A DNA stretch of 45,951 nt from an uncultured Oscillospiraceae bacterium (GTDB lineage: Bacteria > Bacillota > Clostridia > Oscillospirales > Oscillospiraceae). Shown one piece after another: positions 31,802 through 39,265 of this stretch. Each line of letters opens with the position of its first letter. Within the stretch, counting starts at the first letter, position 1. Under the pieces are notes generated by a model. The model was not told the DNA's origin. It saw nothing but the letters and a program-made list of their open reading frames with translations, and did not search any database. The DNA is taken from assembly GCA_934589225.1 (NCBI GenBank), contig CAKTNS010000020.1, positions 1-45,951 on the forward strand, in the 5' to 3' direction. A program made the translations under genes and the position numbers.

Positions 31802-33262
31802 TTAATTATCTCCCCGGTGGTAGCGGATCTTCATATGCTCCGAGGCGTTTTTGAGGATCTGGGCCAGGGCCTTGTCGGAGGCTTGCTGGACCATGGCCAG
31901 AATTTTTTCGTTGGCCTCCTGAAGGATCTCCGTGGAGGCACCCTCCAATACTTTTTGGTCGTATTCTTCCAGATACTGCTGGCCCCGGTTCATAACGGTG
32001 CTGCGGTAACGTTCATTATACAGGAGGGCCGAGCCCAGGTGGGCATCGGTCAGGGCGGCGATCAGGCGGCTGTGCCAGTACATGTGGTCTGTGGATACGG
32101 TCTCGGTGGTACCGCTTATGTACTTGGGGAAGCCGGAGACGCCGGTGTACACCGGGAAGCAGGCGGTAAAGCCGCTGCCGCCCATGGACAGCCACTGGAC
32201 GCCCTGGACGGCCTCCGGCAGGTAGCCACGAATCTGCTGAATGCCGCAAACGTCGCTGTTGGGCACGGCAATGGTCCGATATTTGCCCTTGGCGGGGGAG
32301 TTTTTGTCATAGGGGTCATAGGGGGTGCCCTGGTAGTAGGAGCCCAGCACATACCGCACGTCCTCCACCGTCACCTTCCGCTCCGGCCGGAAGGACCATG
32401 GAATGTCGTTGCTCTCCGGGGTAAAGTCCGCCCCCACGCCGTCCCAGCGGTAGGTCCGGGGCAGGAAGTAACGGGCCATGAACCAGGCCCGGGGGGTATT
32501 GTAAATGTGGTCCGCATCCCGCTGGGAGCCAAAGGCCAGCCGGGGATTGAAGGTTTCCCCCAAGTCCAGGGCCAGATGGTGCCGCTCCACAAAGGCCTTC
32601 AAATCCTTGGAACACAGGTGCTCTTTTTGCTCGCCGTAAGCGTCGGCAAAGTCAAAATTGTCCAGACCAAACTGATTGGGCATGATGACCACCCGGTCAT
32701 CCGGCACCCGCCGGGCGATCCAGTGGTGGCCGCCGATGGTCTCCAGCCACCAGATTTCCTGACCGTCGGCAAAGGCCATGCCGTTGGCTTCGCCGGTGCC
32801 GTATTGTTCCAGCAGTTCCCCGGTGCGCAGCACCCCCTCCCGGGCGGTATGGATGTAAGGCAGCACCAGGGTCACCAGGTCCTCTTCCCCGATACCGCCG
32901 GGGATTTCCTGGGTGCCCCGGCCCTTTTTGGGCCTGTATTCCACGTAAGGGTCCGCCCCCAGCACCCGGGGATTGGAGGTAATGGTCTCCGTGGCGGTCA
33001 TGGCCACATTGGCCCGGTTGATGCCGCAGGCGGGCCAAAGGCCGTTGGTTTTCGTCACATTGGGGCAGTCCGTATACCCCAGCGCATTCCCGGGCAGGGG
33101 AACGGTCAGATGGGAGCAGACGGATTTGTAGCTCCCCGGCTCCCTCCTGGGGGCATGGGCCAACACACGCTTCGATTCAAAGCCGCCGTCGTCATTGCGG
33201 GCAATCATGGTAGAACCGTCATGACTGGCGTTTCTTCCCACCAAAATCGTTGTACAAGGCAT
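31802..33262 (-). CDS. C69 family dipeptidase (PepD-type, N-terminal nucleophile)
   Basis: A 486-residue peptidase of the Ntn-hydrolase fold that cleaves dipeptides. MPCTTILVGRNASHDGSTMIARNDDGGFESKR at the start carries the catalytic Cys3, expected to become the N-terminal nucleophile, and the conserved ARNDD. Further family blocks: GINRANVAMTATETI, GEANGMAFADGQEIWWLETIGGHHWIARRVPDD and LSMGGSGFTACFPVYTGV. The start at 33262 is 7 nt after AAGGAG; another in-frame ATG at 33268 is too close to that site, and a longer frame runs into repeats. No signal peptide is visible, so it acts in the cytoplasm, recycling peptide nitrogen. Single-gene unit. Confidence 0.92.
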   Translation of the reverse strand: MPCTTILVGRNASHDGSTMIARNDDGGFESKRVLAHAPRREPGSYKSVCSHLTVPLPGNALGYTDCPNVTKTNGLWPACGINRANVAMTATETITSNPRVLGADPYVEYRPKKGRGTQEIPGGIGEEDLVTLVLPYIHTAREGVLRTGELLEQYGTGEANGMAFADGQEIWWLETIGGHHWIARRVPDDRVVIMPNQFGLDNFDFADAYGEQKEHLCSKDLKAFVERHHLALDLGETFNPRLAFGSQRDADHIYNTPRAWFMARYFLPRTYRWDGVGADFTPESNDIPWSFRPERKVTVEDVRYVLGSYYQGTPYDPYDKNSPAKGKYRTIAVPNSDVCGIQQIRGYLPEAVQGVQWLSMGGSGFTACFPVYTGVSGFPKYISGTTETVSTDHMYWHSRLIAALTDAHLGSALLYNERYRSTVMNRGQQYLEEYDQKVLEGASTEILQEANEKILAMVQQASDKALAQILKNASEHMKIRYHRGDN

Positions 33263-33292
33263 GGTCATTCTCCTTTTTCTATGTTTAGAGTA

Positions 33293-33951
33293 AATAGTGA
33301 ACCCCGTCCCGGTAAACCGGTCACCCAAAATTGCGGTGCAAGAGCTTCCCTCGGGGGAAGCTGGCTCGCCCGCAGGCGAGACTGATGAGGGAATGCGGTA
33401 CAGCGTGAAACATTGAAGAAACAACGGGCGAATCCGTAGAAACGTTCCCCCGTTATGTCATTCCGACCGGAGCAAAGCGGAGTGGAGGAATCCACCACGT
33501 GGGATAATGAACCGCCACAAGATAAAACCAGCAACTCGGGAAGATTCCTCGACTCGCTGCGCTCCCTCGGAATGACATATCGGTAGGTGGTTTTGTTTGG
33601 TTACACGGGTTCTATTCGATACGTTGCATGGTGGTGCTCCGCGCAGCGAATCAAAATCTATTGATTGCCGGAGGCAATCACACCTTGATCCCATCGATGA
33701 ATCATCGCCGCTACATTGCGTGGTACCGTTTAACCGCACAGGTTGTAATCGGGACGTAGCGGGCGGCTAGTAGCCGCCCCTACTGGCGTGGTTCCATTCA
33801 TCCACACGGGTTGTATTCGCCACGCCCCCGGAACGGCACACAGGCCGTTCCCTACGGTTTCGCTGACACTTCCGTTTTTTCAACCGTCGTGGATTAAAAA
33901 CGTCCGTTTTTTGACCCGTAGAGATAAACGGGGCCACACTCCAAAACGCAG
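33293..33951. repeat. Repeat island 5 (no gene)
   Basis: About 660 bp. Contains one arm of the 150-bp inverted pair (33340-33391, GAGCTTCCCTCGGGGGAAGC ... CTGATGAGGG), the phrase GGAATGCGGTACAGCGTGAA also seen at 6901, a TGTCATTCC element (33455-33579), then reverse-oriented heads: CGGCGATGA type (33690-33716), CGGC type with TAGTA loop (33757-33782) and GGAACGGC type (33828-33858), joined by the shared linker. The segment 33620-33690 with GCAATCACACC also recurs in no other island here. No credible coding frame. Confidence 0.82.
33455..33579. repeat. TGTCATTCC inverted-repeat element, copy 3
   Basis: About 125 bp with terminal inverted repeats ATGTCATTCCGACC / GGAATGACAT and the same inner arms as copies 1 and 2. 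Confidence 0.8.
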
Positions 33952-34021
33952 AATTGTCAATTGTCAATTGTCCATTGTCAATTTGAAAAAACTGTCAACT
34001 GTCAACTGTTAACTGTCAACT
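33952..34021. repeat. Bipartite heptamer array 5 overlapping the phosphopantetheinyl transferase 3' end
   Basis: Reverse-oriented: TTGACAA-type units, a TTTGAAAAAA joint, then TTGACAG-type units (one TTAACAG). The TTAACAG unit supplies the TAA stop of the gene ending at 34009. Confidence 0.88.
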
Positions 34022-34494
34022 TCTCCTCCCACCACCATCGCCACCAAACAGCCGTCCCATTCCCAGACTCTGGGGTCTGATAGGTCAAAGTGGGTGTGGT
34101 TGGGGAAGCCTTGCAGGCCCAGGCCGGTGCGTTTTGCCTGGGCTTCTTTTAATACCCAGAAGGTCAGCAGCGCCCGGGCGGGGTCCGGGGCGGCGGCGAA
34201 TTGGAGATATTCATCCGGGGAGAGGATGCGTTTGGCCAGCCGCAGGCGTACCGGACGGTCCGTTTCCTCGGCATCGATACCCACGGGGTGGGTGCCCAGG
34301 ACGCAGAAGGCGTGGCGGCGGGAGTGGGTGATGGAGAAGTGATAGGGGCTTCCGGGCAGGTAGGGTCTGCCGGTGGCCGTATAGTGCAGAGGCGGCAGGG
34401 GCTGCCCCGTCTCCTCCAAATACAGCTGCCGCAAAAGGGCCCGGCCCGCCTCATGGCCGCTGCGGCCCTCCAAACGGCAGCAAGCGTATCTCAT
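34009..34494 (-). CDS. 4'-phosphopantetheinyl transferase, Sfp type (short)
   Basis: A 161-residue enzyme that loads the phosphopantetheine arm of CoA onto carrier proteins. Seen: FSITHSRRHAFCVLGTHPVGIDAEE (Mg2+-binding Asp-x-Glu) and LLTFWVLKEAQAKRTGLGL (catalytic Lys-Glu). It is shorter than typical Sfp (about 220) and close to the compact clostridial type. The start overlaps the DUF308 stop by 4 bp and has no clear own ribosome site, so it is coupled. The last residues (GEVDS) and stop are encoded by a heptamer repeat, suggesting that the original C-terminus was replaced by repeat insertion. No polyketide or NRPS gene is in the window. Confidence 0.85.
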   Translation of the reverse strand: MRYACCRLEGRSGHEAGRALLRQLYLEETGQPLPPLHYTATGRPYLPGSPYHFSITHSRRHAFCVLGTHPVGIDAEETDRPVRLRLAKRILSPDEYLQFAAAPDPARALLTFWVLKEAQAKRTGLGLQGFPNHTHFDLSDPRVWEWDGCLVAMVVGGEVDS

Positions 34495-35027
34495 TGGGCG
34501 TCAATAATGTTGTCGTCCCCGGAGGGAAGACCTCTGCCGAACTTCACCCGGTCCACGGCGGTGAGAATGCCCACCAGGGCGACGAGGATCCCCAGAATTA
34601 CCCAGATGGCCCGGGAGCTGGTCATGGGCAGCAGAATCAGCAGGGCTCCGATGATGCCGGAGAGCAGGGCGTATTTCATGCCGCATTTCCAGCGGGTGGC
34701 GTTGATAATATCCTGAATGGAGCGAAGAAGGATCAGAAGTCCCGCGATGCGCCCCAGGGCCGCCGCCAGGCGCAAGGGGTTCCGGATGAGCCACAGGCCC
34801 AGGGCCAGGGCCACGACGCAGAAGAGCACCCGGCCGGTGGTGATGTCCTTGACGATCAGGGACTCTACCGCCCCGGCGACCCCTACCAAAAGGAGGACCC
34901 ACCCCAGAACTTTCCCCACCAAAGCCGAAGCGGAGTCCGGCCGGAGGATCAGGGCAATGCCCAGAATGATCATCAGCACCGGGGTCAGCAGCAGCTTTCC
35001 CAGGGTTGCAGCATCGGATTTTTTCAT
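34491..35027 (-). CDS. DUF308 (HdeD-like) membrane protein, second copy
   Basis: A 178-residue protein with about six hydrophobic helices: LGKLLLTPVLMIILGIALILRP, ALVGKVLGWVLLLVGVAGAVESLIV, VLFCVVALALGLWLI, AALGRIAGLLILLRSIQDII, KYALLSGIIGALLILLPMT, AIWVILGILVALVGILTAV. The RAP-like order matches DUF308/HdeD. The ATG at 35027 is 10 nt after GGAAAGG; a GTG at 35036 is too close. It is coupled by ATGA to the phosphopantetheinyl transferase. Its charged C-terminal tail (DRVKFGRGLPSGDDNIIDAQ) differs from the paralogue at 10479. Role unknown. Confidence 0.8.
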   Translation of the reverse strand: MKKSDAATLGKLLLTPVLMIILGIALILRPDSASALVGKVLGWVLLLVGVAGAVESLIVKDITTGRVLFCVVALALGLWLIRNPLRLAAALGRIAGLLILLRSIQDIINATRWKCGMKYALLSGIIGALLILLPMTSSRAIWVILGILVALVGILTAVDRVKFGRGLPSGDDNIIDAQ

Positions 35028-35068
35028 AGAGATCACGCCTTTCCGTCAGTTCATATGATTCTGGAAAT

Positions 35069-35097
35069 ATGATACCCCTTTTTAGGGCCGGTGTCAA
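35069..35097 (-). promoter_or_regulatory. Promoter of the DUF308/phosphopantetheinyl transferase operon
   Basis: Read on the - strand: TTGACA (35097-35092), 17-bp spacer, TATCAT (35074-35069). Confidence 0.85.
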
Positions 35098-35172
35098 CGA
35101 TTTCCCGGGCATAGTTCCGGGAAAAGGTTCATAGACTACCTTGAATTCAGAAGGAAGGCGGGGCATGGCGCA

Positions 35173-35430
35173 ATGATTCAGGAAGCCCATACGCTGCGGC
35201 TGACAGAGCGAAAAAGCCTCCAGGTCACGGGGGTCACGGAGGTGGCGCGGTTTGAGGAGACCCAGGTGGTATTGCAGACCCAGCTGGGGATGCTCACGGT
35301 GCTGGGAGAGGACTTAAAGCTCCGGGAGCTCAGTGTGGAGGGGGGCCATGTGGCCGTGGAGGGGAGCATCAGCGCCCTGAGCTACGAGGAGGGGCGGACG
35401 GGAGGCTTTTGGGGGAGGATGTTCGGTTGA
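35173..35430 (+). CDS. yabP: Sporulation protein YabP
   Basis: An 85-residue protein, MIQEAHTLRLTERKSLQVTGVTEVARFEETQVVLQTQLGMLTVLGEDLKLRELSVEGGHVAVEGSISALSYEE, matching YabP in length and in the GMLTVLGEDLKLRELSVEGGHVAVEG core. It is needed for spore coat or cortex development in the mother cell. It overlaps yabQ by 4 bp, and yabQ, divIC and an S1 protein follow as in Bacillus (yabP-yabQ-divIC-yabR). A GGAAGGCGGGG stretch precedes the ATG. No confident sigma-E promoter could be read upstream. Confidence 0.9.
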   Translation: MIQEAHTLRLTERKSLQVTGVTEVARFEETQVVLQTQLGMLTVLGEDLKLRELSVEGGHVAVEGSISALSYEEGRTGGFWGRMFG

Positions 35431-35981
35431 TTGCCCCAGGGGAAGCTCTGGAGGAGCTGTGCTGGGGCTGGCTTCTGGGGGTGCTGCTGGGCCTTTGCTG
35501 GGGGTTTTTGCGGCCCCTGGGCAAGGTGGGAAACGCCCTGCGGGACAGTCTTTTTCTGCTGGCCGCCGGAGCCGGGCTGTGCTTTCTGGCCTTCGGCATC
35601 TGCGGGGGCGACCTGCGGCTCCCCTGCCTGGGGGCGGCGGTGCTGGGGGGCACGGCGGAGGAGGCCGCCCTGGGAAGGCTTCTCAGACCGGTGTTTTATG
35701 GCTTTTGGTCCATTTTGACCGGGATTTCAGGGGCAGTTTTGACAATTTGGAAAAAATTTTTCAAAACAGCAAAAAATGTGTTTGCATCTGCCGGAAAATG
35801 GGGTACAATAGGACGGAAGAACCGTTTGGAAGCCAGACATCATTCCGGAGGTAGCACCAATGACAGAGTCCACAGTAAAAATCGGAAACACAAGGGTGGT
35901 TTTCAAAAACAGCACCGTGCTTTTGAAGATTTTGATTCTGACCCTTCTGGTGTTTTCCATGCTGGCCCTGGCGGCCCTTAG
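35427..35981 (+). CDS. yabQ: Spore cortex protein YabQ-like, with a tail overlapping divIC
   Basis: A 184-residue membrane protein. Helices include LEELCWGWLLGVLLGLCWGFL, GNALRDSLFLLAAGAGLCFLAFGI and a LLRPVFYGFWSIL segment, the usual YabQ layout. The TTG start at 35427 overlaps the yabP stop and follows GGGGAGG; a TTG at 35409 is less well placed. The frame continues 122 bp into divIC with a low-complexity basic tail (HSKNRKHKGGFQKQH), which is atypical; the true protein may have had its stop before 35860. An internal promoter for divIC lies in the same stretch. Confidence 0.78.
   Translation: MIAPGEALEELCWGWLLGVLLGLCWGFLRPLGKVGNALRDSLFLLAAGAGLCFLAFGICGGDLRLPCLGAAVLGGTAEEAALGRLLRPVFYGFWSILTGISGAVLTIWKKFFKTAKNVFASAGKWGTIGRKNRLEARHHSGGSTNDRVHSKNRKHKGGFQKQHRAFEDFDSDPSGVFHAGPGGP
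35782..35809 (+). promoter_or_regulatory. Internal promoter for divIC inside yabQ
   Basis: TTGCAT (35782-35787), 16-bp spacer, TACAAT (35804-35809), 51 bp before the divIC start. It would allow vegetative expression of divIC apart from the spore genes. Confidence 0.65.
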
Positions 35982-36177
35982 CTGGGTGCGGGTCCGGGTC
36001 CAGGCACAGACCCGGGAGCTGCAGGCCCAGATTGCCCAGGAGTCCGGCATCAACCGCCAGCTCTCCGACCGGCTGGAGGATATGACCTCCGACGAGGCCG
36101 TTCGGAAGATCGCCGAGCAGGAGCTGGGCCTGGTGAACCCAAACACGGTGCTGATCACACCGAACACGACCAATTGA
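35860..36177 (+). CDS. divIC: Septum formation initiator family protein (DivIC/FtsL-like)
   Basis: A 105-residue bitopic membrane protein. After 20 cytoplasmic residues comes one helix (LLKILILTLLVFSMLALAALSWV) and an external coiled coil (QAQTRELQAQIAQESGINRQLSDRLEDM), then the family tail VRKIAEQELGLVNPNTVLITP. DivIC works with FtsL and DivIB at the division septum. GGAGG lies 8 nt before the ATG. The position after yabP-yabQ matches Bacillus. Its start lies inside the end of the yabQ frame. Confidence 0.92.
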   Translation: MTESTVKIGNTRVVFKNSTVLLKILILTLLVFSMLALAALSWVRVRVQAQTRELQAQIAQESGINRQLSDRLEDMTSDEAVRKIAEQELGLVNPNTVLITPNTTN

Positions 36178-36206
36178 CAAACTATTTTGGAGGAAACATA
36201 GCATCT

Positions 36207-36662
36207 ATGGAGTTAACCGTCGGAGCCGTTTTAGAGGGAAAAGTCAAATCCATTACCAATTTTGGCGCGTTTATTGCCCTGCCGGAAAATAAAACCGGAA
36301 TGGTACATATTTCGGAAGTGGCCAACGCCTACGTCAGCGATATTCGCCAGCACCTGACCGAAGGGCAGGATGTAAAGGTGATGGTCATCGGTACGGACAA
36401 CGGCAAGATCAATCTGTCCATCAAGCGCCTGGAGCCCAAGCCCCAGCGGGAAAACGGCCCCCGGGAATTCCGCGGCAACGCCCCCCGGCGGGAGGGTGCC
36501 CCCAATCGGGCCCCCCGGAACGCCCCCCAGCAGCCCGCCGCCCCCAAGACTGCGGACCAGCTGTTTGAGGAAAAGCTGAAAGCCTTTATGTCCGAGTCTG
36601 ACAGCAAGATCTCCTCGATCCGGCAGTATTCCGACCACCGGACCAAGAGCAGAAGAAGATAA
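36207..36662 (+). CDS. S1 RNA-binding domain protein (YabR-like)
   Basis: A 151-residue protein with an N-terminal S1 domain: MELTVGAVLEGKVKSITNFGAFIALPENKTGMVHISEVANAYVSDIRQHLTEGQDVKVMVIGTDNGKINLSIKRL, followed by an Arg/Pro/Asn-rich disordered stretch (GNAPRREGAPNRAPRNAPQQPAAPK) and a short acidic-to-basic tail. S1 domains of this type bind RNA or the ribosome. Gene order identifies it with yabR of Bacillus. GGAGG lies 13 nt before the ATG, a long spacing; no better start exists. The next gene is separated by a hairpin. Confidence 0.9.
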   Translation: MELTVGAVLEGKVKSITNFGAFIALPENKTGMVHISEVANAYVSDIRQHLTEGQDVKVMVIGTDNGKINLSIKRLEPKPQRENGPREFRGNAPRREGAPNRAPRNAPQQPAAPKTADQLFEEKLKAFMSESDSKISSIRQYSDHRTKSRRR

Positions 36663-36677
36663 TTGAAGTCATTAAAA

Positions 36678-36715
36678 AGGGCGGCATTCTTGCCGCCCTA
36701 TCTGTGGTTTTTAGG
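36678..36715 (+). terminator. Hairpin after the S1 protein gene
   Basis: 8-bp stem (36678-36685 with 36692-36699) followed, after 10 bases, by GGTTTTT. Moderate terminator. Confidence 0.6.
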
Positions 36716-36726
36716 AGATTTTGTTT

Positions 36727-37425
36727 ATGGCAACGGTGGTGATCACCGGCGGCTCCCGGGGCATCGGCCGGGCCGCGGTGGAATTGTTTGCGGAAAAGGG
36801 CCATAAGGTCTTTTTCCTCTATGAAAAAAATCATGCAGCCGCCCGGGCGGTGGAAGAGCAGACCGGTGCCCGGGGCTTCTGCTGCGACGTGGCAAAGGGC
36901 CCGGCGGTGCAGGAGGTTTTCCGGGAAACCGGACCGGTGGACATTCTTATTTGCTGCGCCGGGATCTGCTGGTACGGGCTGCTGCAATCCATGGAGGAAG
37001 AGGCCTGGGACCGGATCTTTGACGTGAACGTCAAAGGCGTTTACAACTGCGTCAGAGCCGCCATGCCCGGCTTTCTGGAACACCAGCGGGGCAGCATCGT
37101 CACGGTCTCCAGCATGTGGGGTCGGGTGGGCGCCAGCTGTGAGGCGGCCTACTCTGCCACCAAGGGGGCGGTGATCGCCCTGACCAAGGCCCTGGCCAAG
37201 GAACTGGGCCCCAGCGGCATCCGGGTCAACTGCGTGGCCCCCGGAGTGATTTTAACGGATATGTGCGCCAGCGTCTCTCCGGAGGTTCTGGAGGAGTTGG
37301 CGGAGGAAGCCCCTCTGGGCCGGAACGGAACCCCGGAGGATGTGGCCCGGGCCATGGAATATCTGGCCCAGGCGGAGTTTATTACCGGCCACGTGCTGAA
37401 CGTGGACGGAGGATTTGCAATATAG
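36727..37425 (+). CDS. Short-chain dehydrogenase/reductase, FabG-like
   Basis: A 232-residue NAD(P)H-dependent oxidoreductase. Seen: cofactor loop TGGSRGIG at 7-14, CCAG at 76-79 in place of the usual NNAG, Asn101 in DVNVKGVYN, Ser129, Tyr142-x3-Lys146 in AAYSATKGA, and a closing INVDGG-like GHVLNVDGGFAI. This is the complete SDR catalytic tetrad and strongly resembles 3-oxoacyl-ACP reductase. No other fatty-acid gene is nearby, so a different carbonyl substrate is possible. ATG at 36727 has AGGAG 9 nt upstream. rpiB follows 12 bp later. Confidence 0.9.
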   Translation: MATVVITGGSRGIGRAAVELFAEKGHKVFFLYEKNHAAARAVEEQTGARGFCCDVAKGPAVQEVFRETGPVDILICCAGICWYGLLQSMEEEAWDRIFDVNVKGVYNCVRAAMPGFLEHQRGSIVTVSSMWGRVGASCEAAYSATKGAVIALTKALAKELGPSGIRVNCVAPGVILTDMCASVSPEVLEELAEEAPLGRNGTPEDVARAMEYLAQAEFITGHVLNVDGGFAI

Positions 37426-37437
37426 GAGGATATACAG

Positions 37438-37881
37438 ATGAAAATTTCCATTGCCTGCGATCACGGTGCCTATGTGCTTAAGGACAAGGTGGCCCGGCAC
37501 CTGGAGGCTCAGGGCCATGAGGTGGTAGACTTCGGCACCAACGGCCCGGAGAGCTGCGACTATCCGGATTTTGCCGCCAAGGCCGCCCGGGCCGTGGCCC
37601 AGGGAACCTGCGAGCGGGGCATTGTCCTGTGTACCACCGGCATTGGGGTATCCATTACCGCCAATAAGGTCAAGGGCATCCGCTGCGCCCTGCTGAGCGA
37701 CGTGCTGTCCGCCAAAATGACCCGGCTTCACAACGACACCAACATGATGGCCCTGGGGGCGGGCATTGTGGGGGAGAATCTGGCCCTGGAAATCGTGGAC
37801 ACCTGGGTCGCCACCCCCTTCTCCGGAGAAGCCCGGCACCAGCGGCGCATTGACAAGGTCATGGCCCTGGAGCAGGAGTAA
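37438..37881 (+). CDS. rpiB: Ribose 5-phosphate isomerase B
   Basis: A 147-residue enzyme interconverting ribose 5-phosphate and ribulose 5-phosphate. Seen: ACDHGAYVLKDKV (Asp8-His9), DFGTNGPESCDYPDFA, the catalytic Cys65 with Thr67 in VLCTTGIGVSITANKVKGIRC, and the C-terminal HQRRIDKV. GGAGG precedes the ATG. It is the non-oxidative pentose-phosphate partner of the transketolase at 7829-9624, though in a different operon. It lies between a FabG-like gene and an O-antigen-ligase-like gene (5 bp downstream). Confidence 0.95.
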   Translation: MKISIACDHGAYVLKDKVARHLEAQGHEVVDFGTNGPESCDYPDFAAKAARAVAQGTCERGIVLCTTGIGVSITANKVKGIRCALLSDVLSAKMTRLHNDTNMMALGAGIVGENLALEIVDTWVATPFSGEARHQRRIDKVMALEQE

Positions 37882-37886
37882 GGCCT

Positions 37887-39224
37887 ATGGAAGCCTTTGA
37901 CACCCGGCTGCAAAAACGCCTGGCGGGGCTGGGGCTGCTGTGCGGGTGCCTTGCCATGGTGCTCCACTGCCTGATGATCGTCCGGGGGGACAGTAGCCTG
38001 TGGAATACCCGGATGCTGGCAGACCCTATTTTAACGGTGCTGTCCGTGACCTTTGCCGGCTGTGCGTTGCTGCTGTCCAAAACCCGGGCGGCGGGACTCC
38101 ATCTGGCCCTGGCCCTGGCCATGGCGGCCTGGATCACCTTTATCCGCTATGCCCATGTTCACTTTTTCGGCTATGAAGTCCAGGGCCCGGGGCTGATGTT
38201 CAGCCGGTACCTGCTGCTGTATCCCCTGGCGGCCTGCTGCCGGGATGACAAAAAGCAGCTGGCGCTGAAAGTCGGCGGTCTGCTGACCCTGGTGGCGGTG
38301 CTGTGGCTGGATGGATTAACGGTCCTCCTGCTGCTGGACCGGGTTCCGGCGGCCTTTGCCCGGGACGTGATCTGGGCCGGTGCCCGTTTAAGCGTTCTCT
38401 GGCACCCCAACGTGACGGCCACCCTGTATTTTATGGGCTATGCCCTTTGCATTGCCTTCTGCTTCCTGACTGGCCGGAAGTGGCTGCGGGCGGTGCTTCT
38501 GGCATTGGCGGCAATTCAGGCGGGCTTTATCGCCATGACCCACGGCCGCATCACCATGCTGGCGGCGGTGGCCTACGGAGCAGGGGTCCTGCTTTTTGCC
38601 GTGTGGAAGCAGCGGGGGAAAAAGCTGTGGCAGGGGGTTCTGGTACTGCTGGTGCTGGCGGCGGTGCTGCTGGTGGGCATGGAGGGCCTTTACAAGTGGA
38701 ACAACCACCGGCTGACGGAGCAGTATCTCTCCGGCCAGCGGGAAATGTCCGAGTCCCTTTTTGTGGATGAAAACGGCAATATCCAGCTCACTGGCGCAGA
38801 CCAGAAGAGCCTGGGAGAGAATATGAAGAACCTCAACTACCGCACCACCATCTGGAAGTACGTCCGGGAGGGCGTGAAAGACTGGAAGCTGCTGCTCTTC
38901 GGCACGGAGCTGGTGGGCGAGGTGCTCCACGGCATCCCCCATGCCCACAATTCCTATCTGGAGATCCTCCTGCGCTGGGGCCTGCCTGCCATGCTGGCGG
39001 CAGTGGCCATTACCGTGGAGGTGCTGATCTGCGGAATCTATGTGGCGGTTACAAGCCGGGACGGCTGGAAGATCAGCGTGGCCCTCATGAGCCTTGCCTG
39101 GCTGCCGGTGGCCATGATGGAAAAATACCCCTTCTGCGACAACACCCTGGGCGGCTTCTTCCTGCTGGGAGCCGGGTATCTTCTGACCTGGGCCTTGGAG
39201 GAACGGAAGAACAGAAAAGCATAA
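37887..39224 (+). CDS. O-antigen ligase/polymerase family membrane protein
   Basis: A 445-residue protein with about ten to twelve membrane helices and a long external loop (residues about 270-340: YKWNNHRLTEQYLSGQREMSESLFVDENGNIQ ... LNYRTTIWKYVREGVKDWKLLLFGTELVGEVLHGIPHAHNSYLEILLRWG). The R-x3-W-x-Y and HNSYLEILLRWGLP signatures are those of the Wzy/WaaL O-antigen ligase family. It would join glycan chains outside the membrane. The position 5 bp after rpiB and just downstream of cell-division genes suggests an envelope or spore-glycan role. No glycosyltransferases are adjacent. The exact glycan is unknown. Confidence 0.83.
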   Translation: MEAFDTRLQKRLAGLGLLCGCLAMVLHCLMIVRGDSSLWNTRMLADPILTVLSVTFAGCALLLSKTRAAGLHLALALAMAAWITFIRYAHVHFFGYEVQGPGLMFSRYLLLYPLAACCRDDKKQLALKVGGLLTLVAVLWLDGLTVLLLLDRVPAAFARDVIWAGARLSVLWHPNVTATLYFMGYALCIAFCFLTGRKWLRAVLLALAAIQAGFIAMTHGRITMLAAVAYGAGVLLFAVWKQRGKKLWQGVLVLLVLAAVLLVGMEGLYKWNNHRLTEQYLSGQREMSESLFVDENGNIQLTGADQKSLGENMKNLNYRTTIWKYVREGVKDWKLLLFGTELVGEVLHGIPHAHNSYLEILLRWGLPAMLAAVAITVEVLICGIYVAVTSRDGWKISVALMSLAWLPVAMMEKYPFCDNTLGGFFLLGAGYLLTWALEERKNRKA

Positions 39225-39228
39225 GTCT

Positions 39229-39265
39229 ACGGCGCATGACCAAGAAAAGTCATGCGCCGTTTTTT
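39229..39265. terminator. Terminator between the ligase-like gene and the LysR gene
   Basis: Perfect 12-bp stem (39229-39240 with 39249-39260) followed by a T-run on the + strand. The converging LysR gene stops inside it at 39264. Confidence 0.92.

Noticed and set aside
35040..35172. Sigma-E promoter in front of yabP
   Set aside because: AT-rich fragments (TTCATAT, ATATGATA) are present but spacing and sequence do not fit well enough to call.
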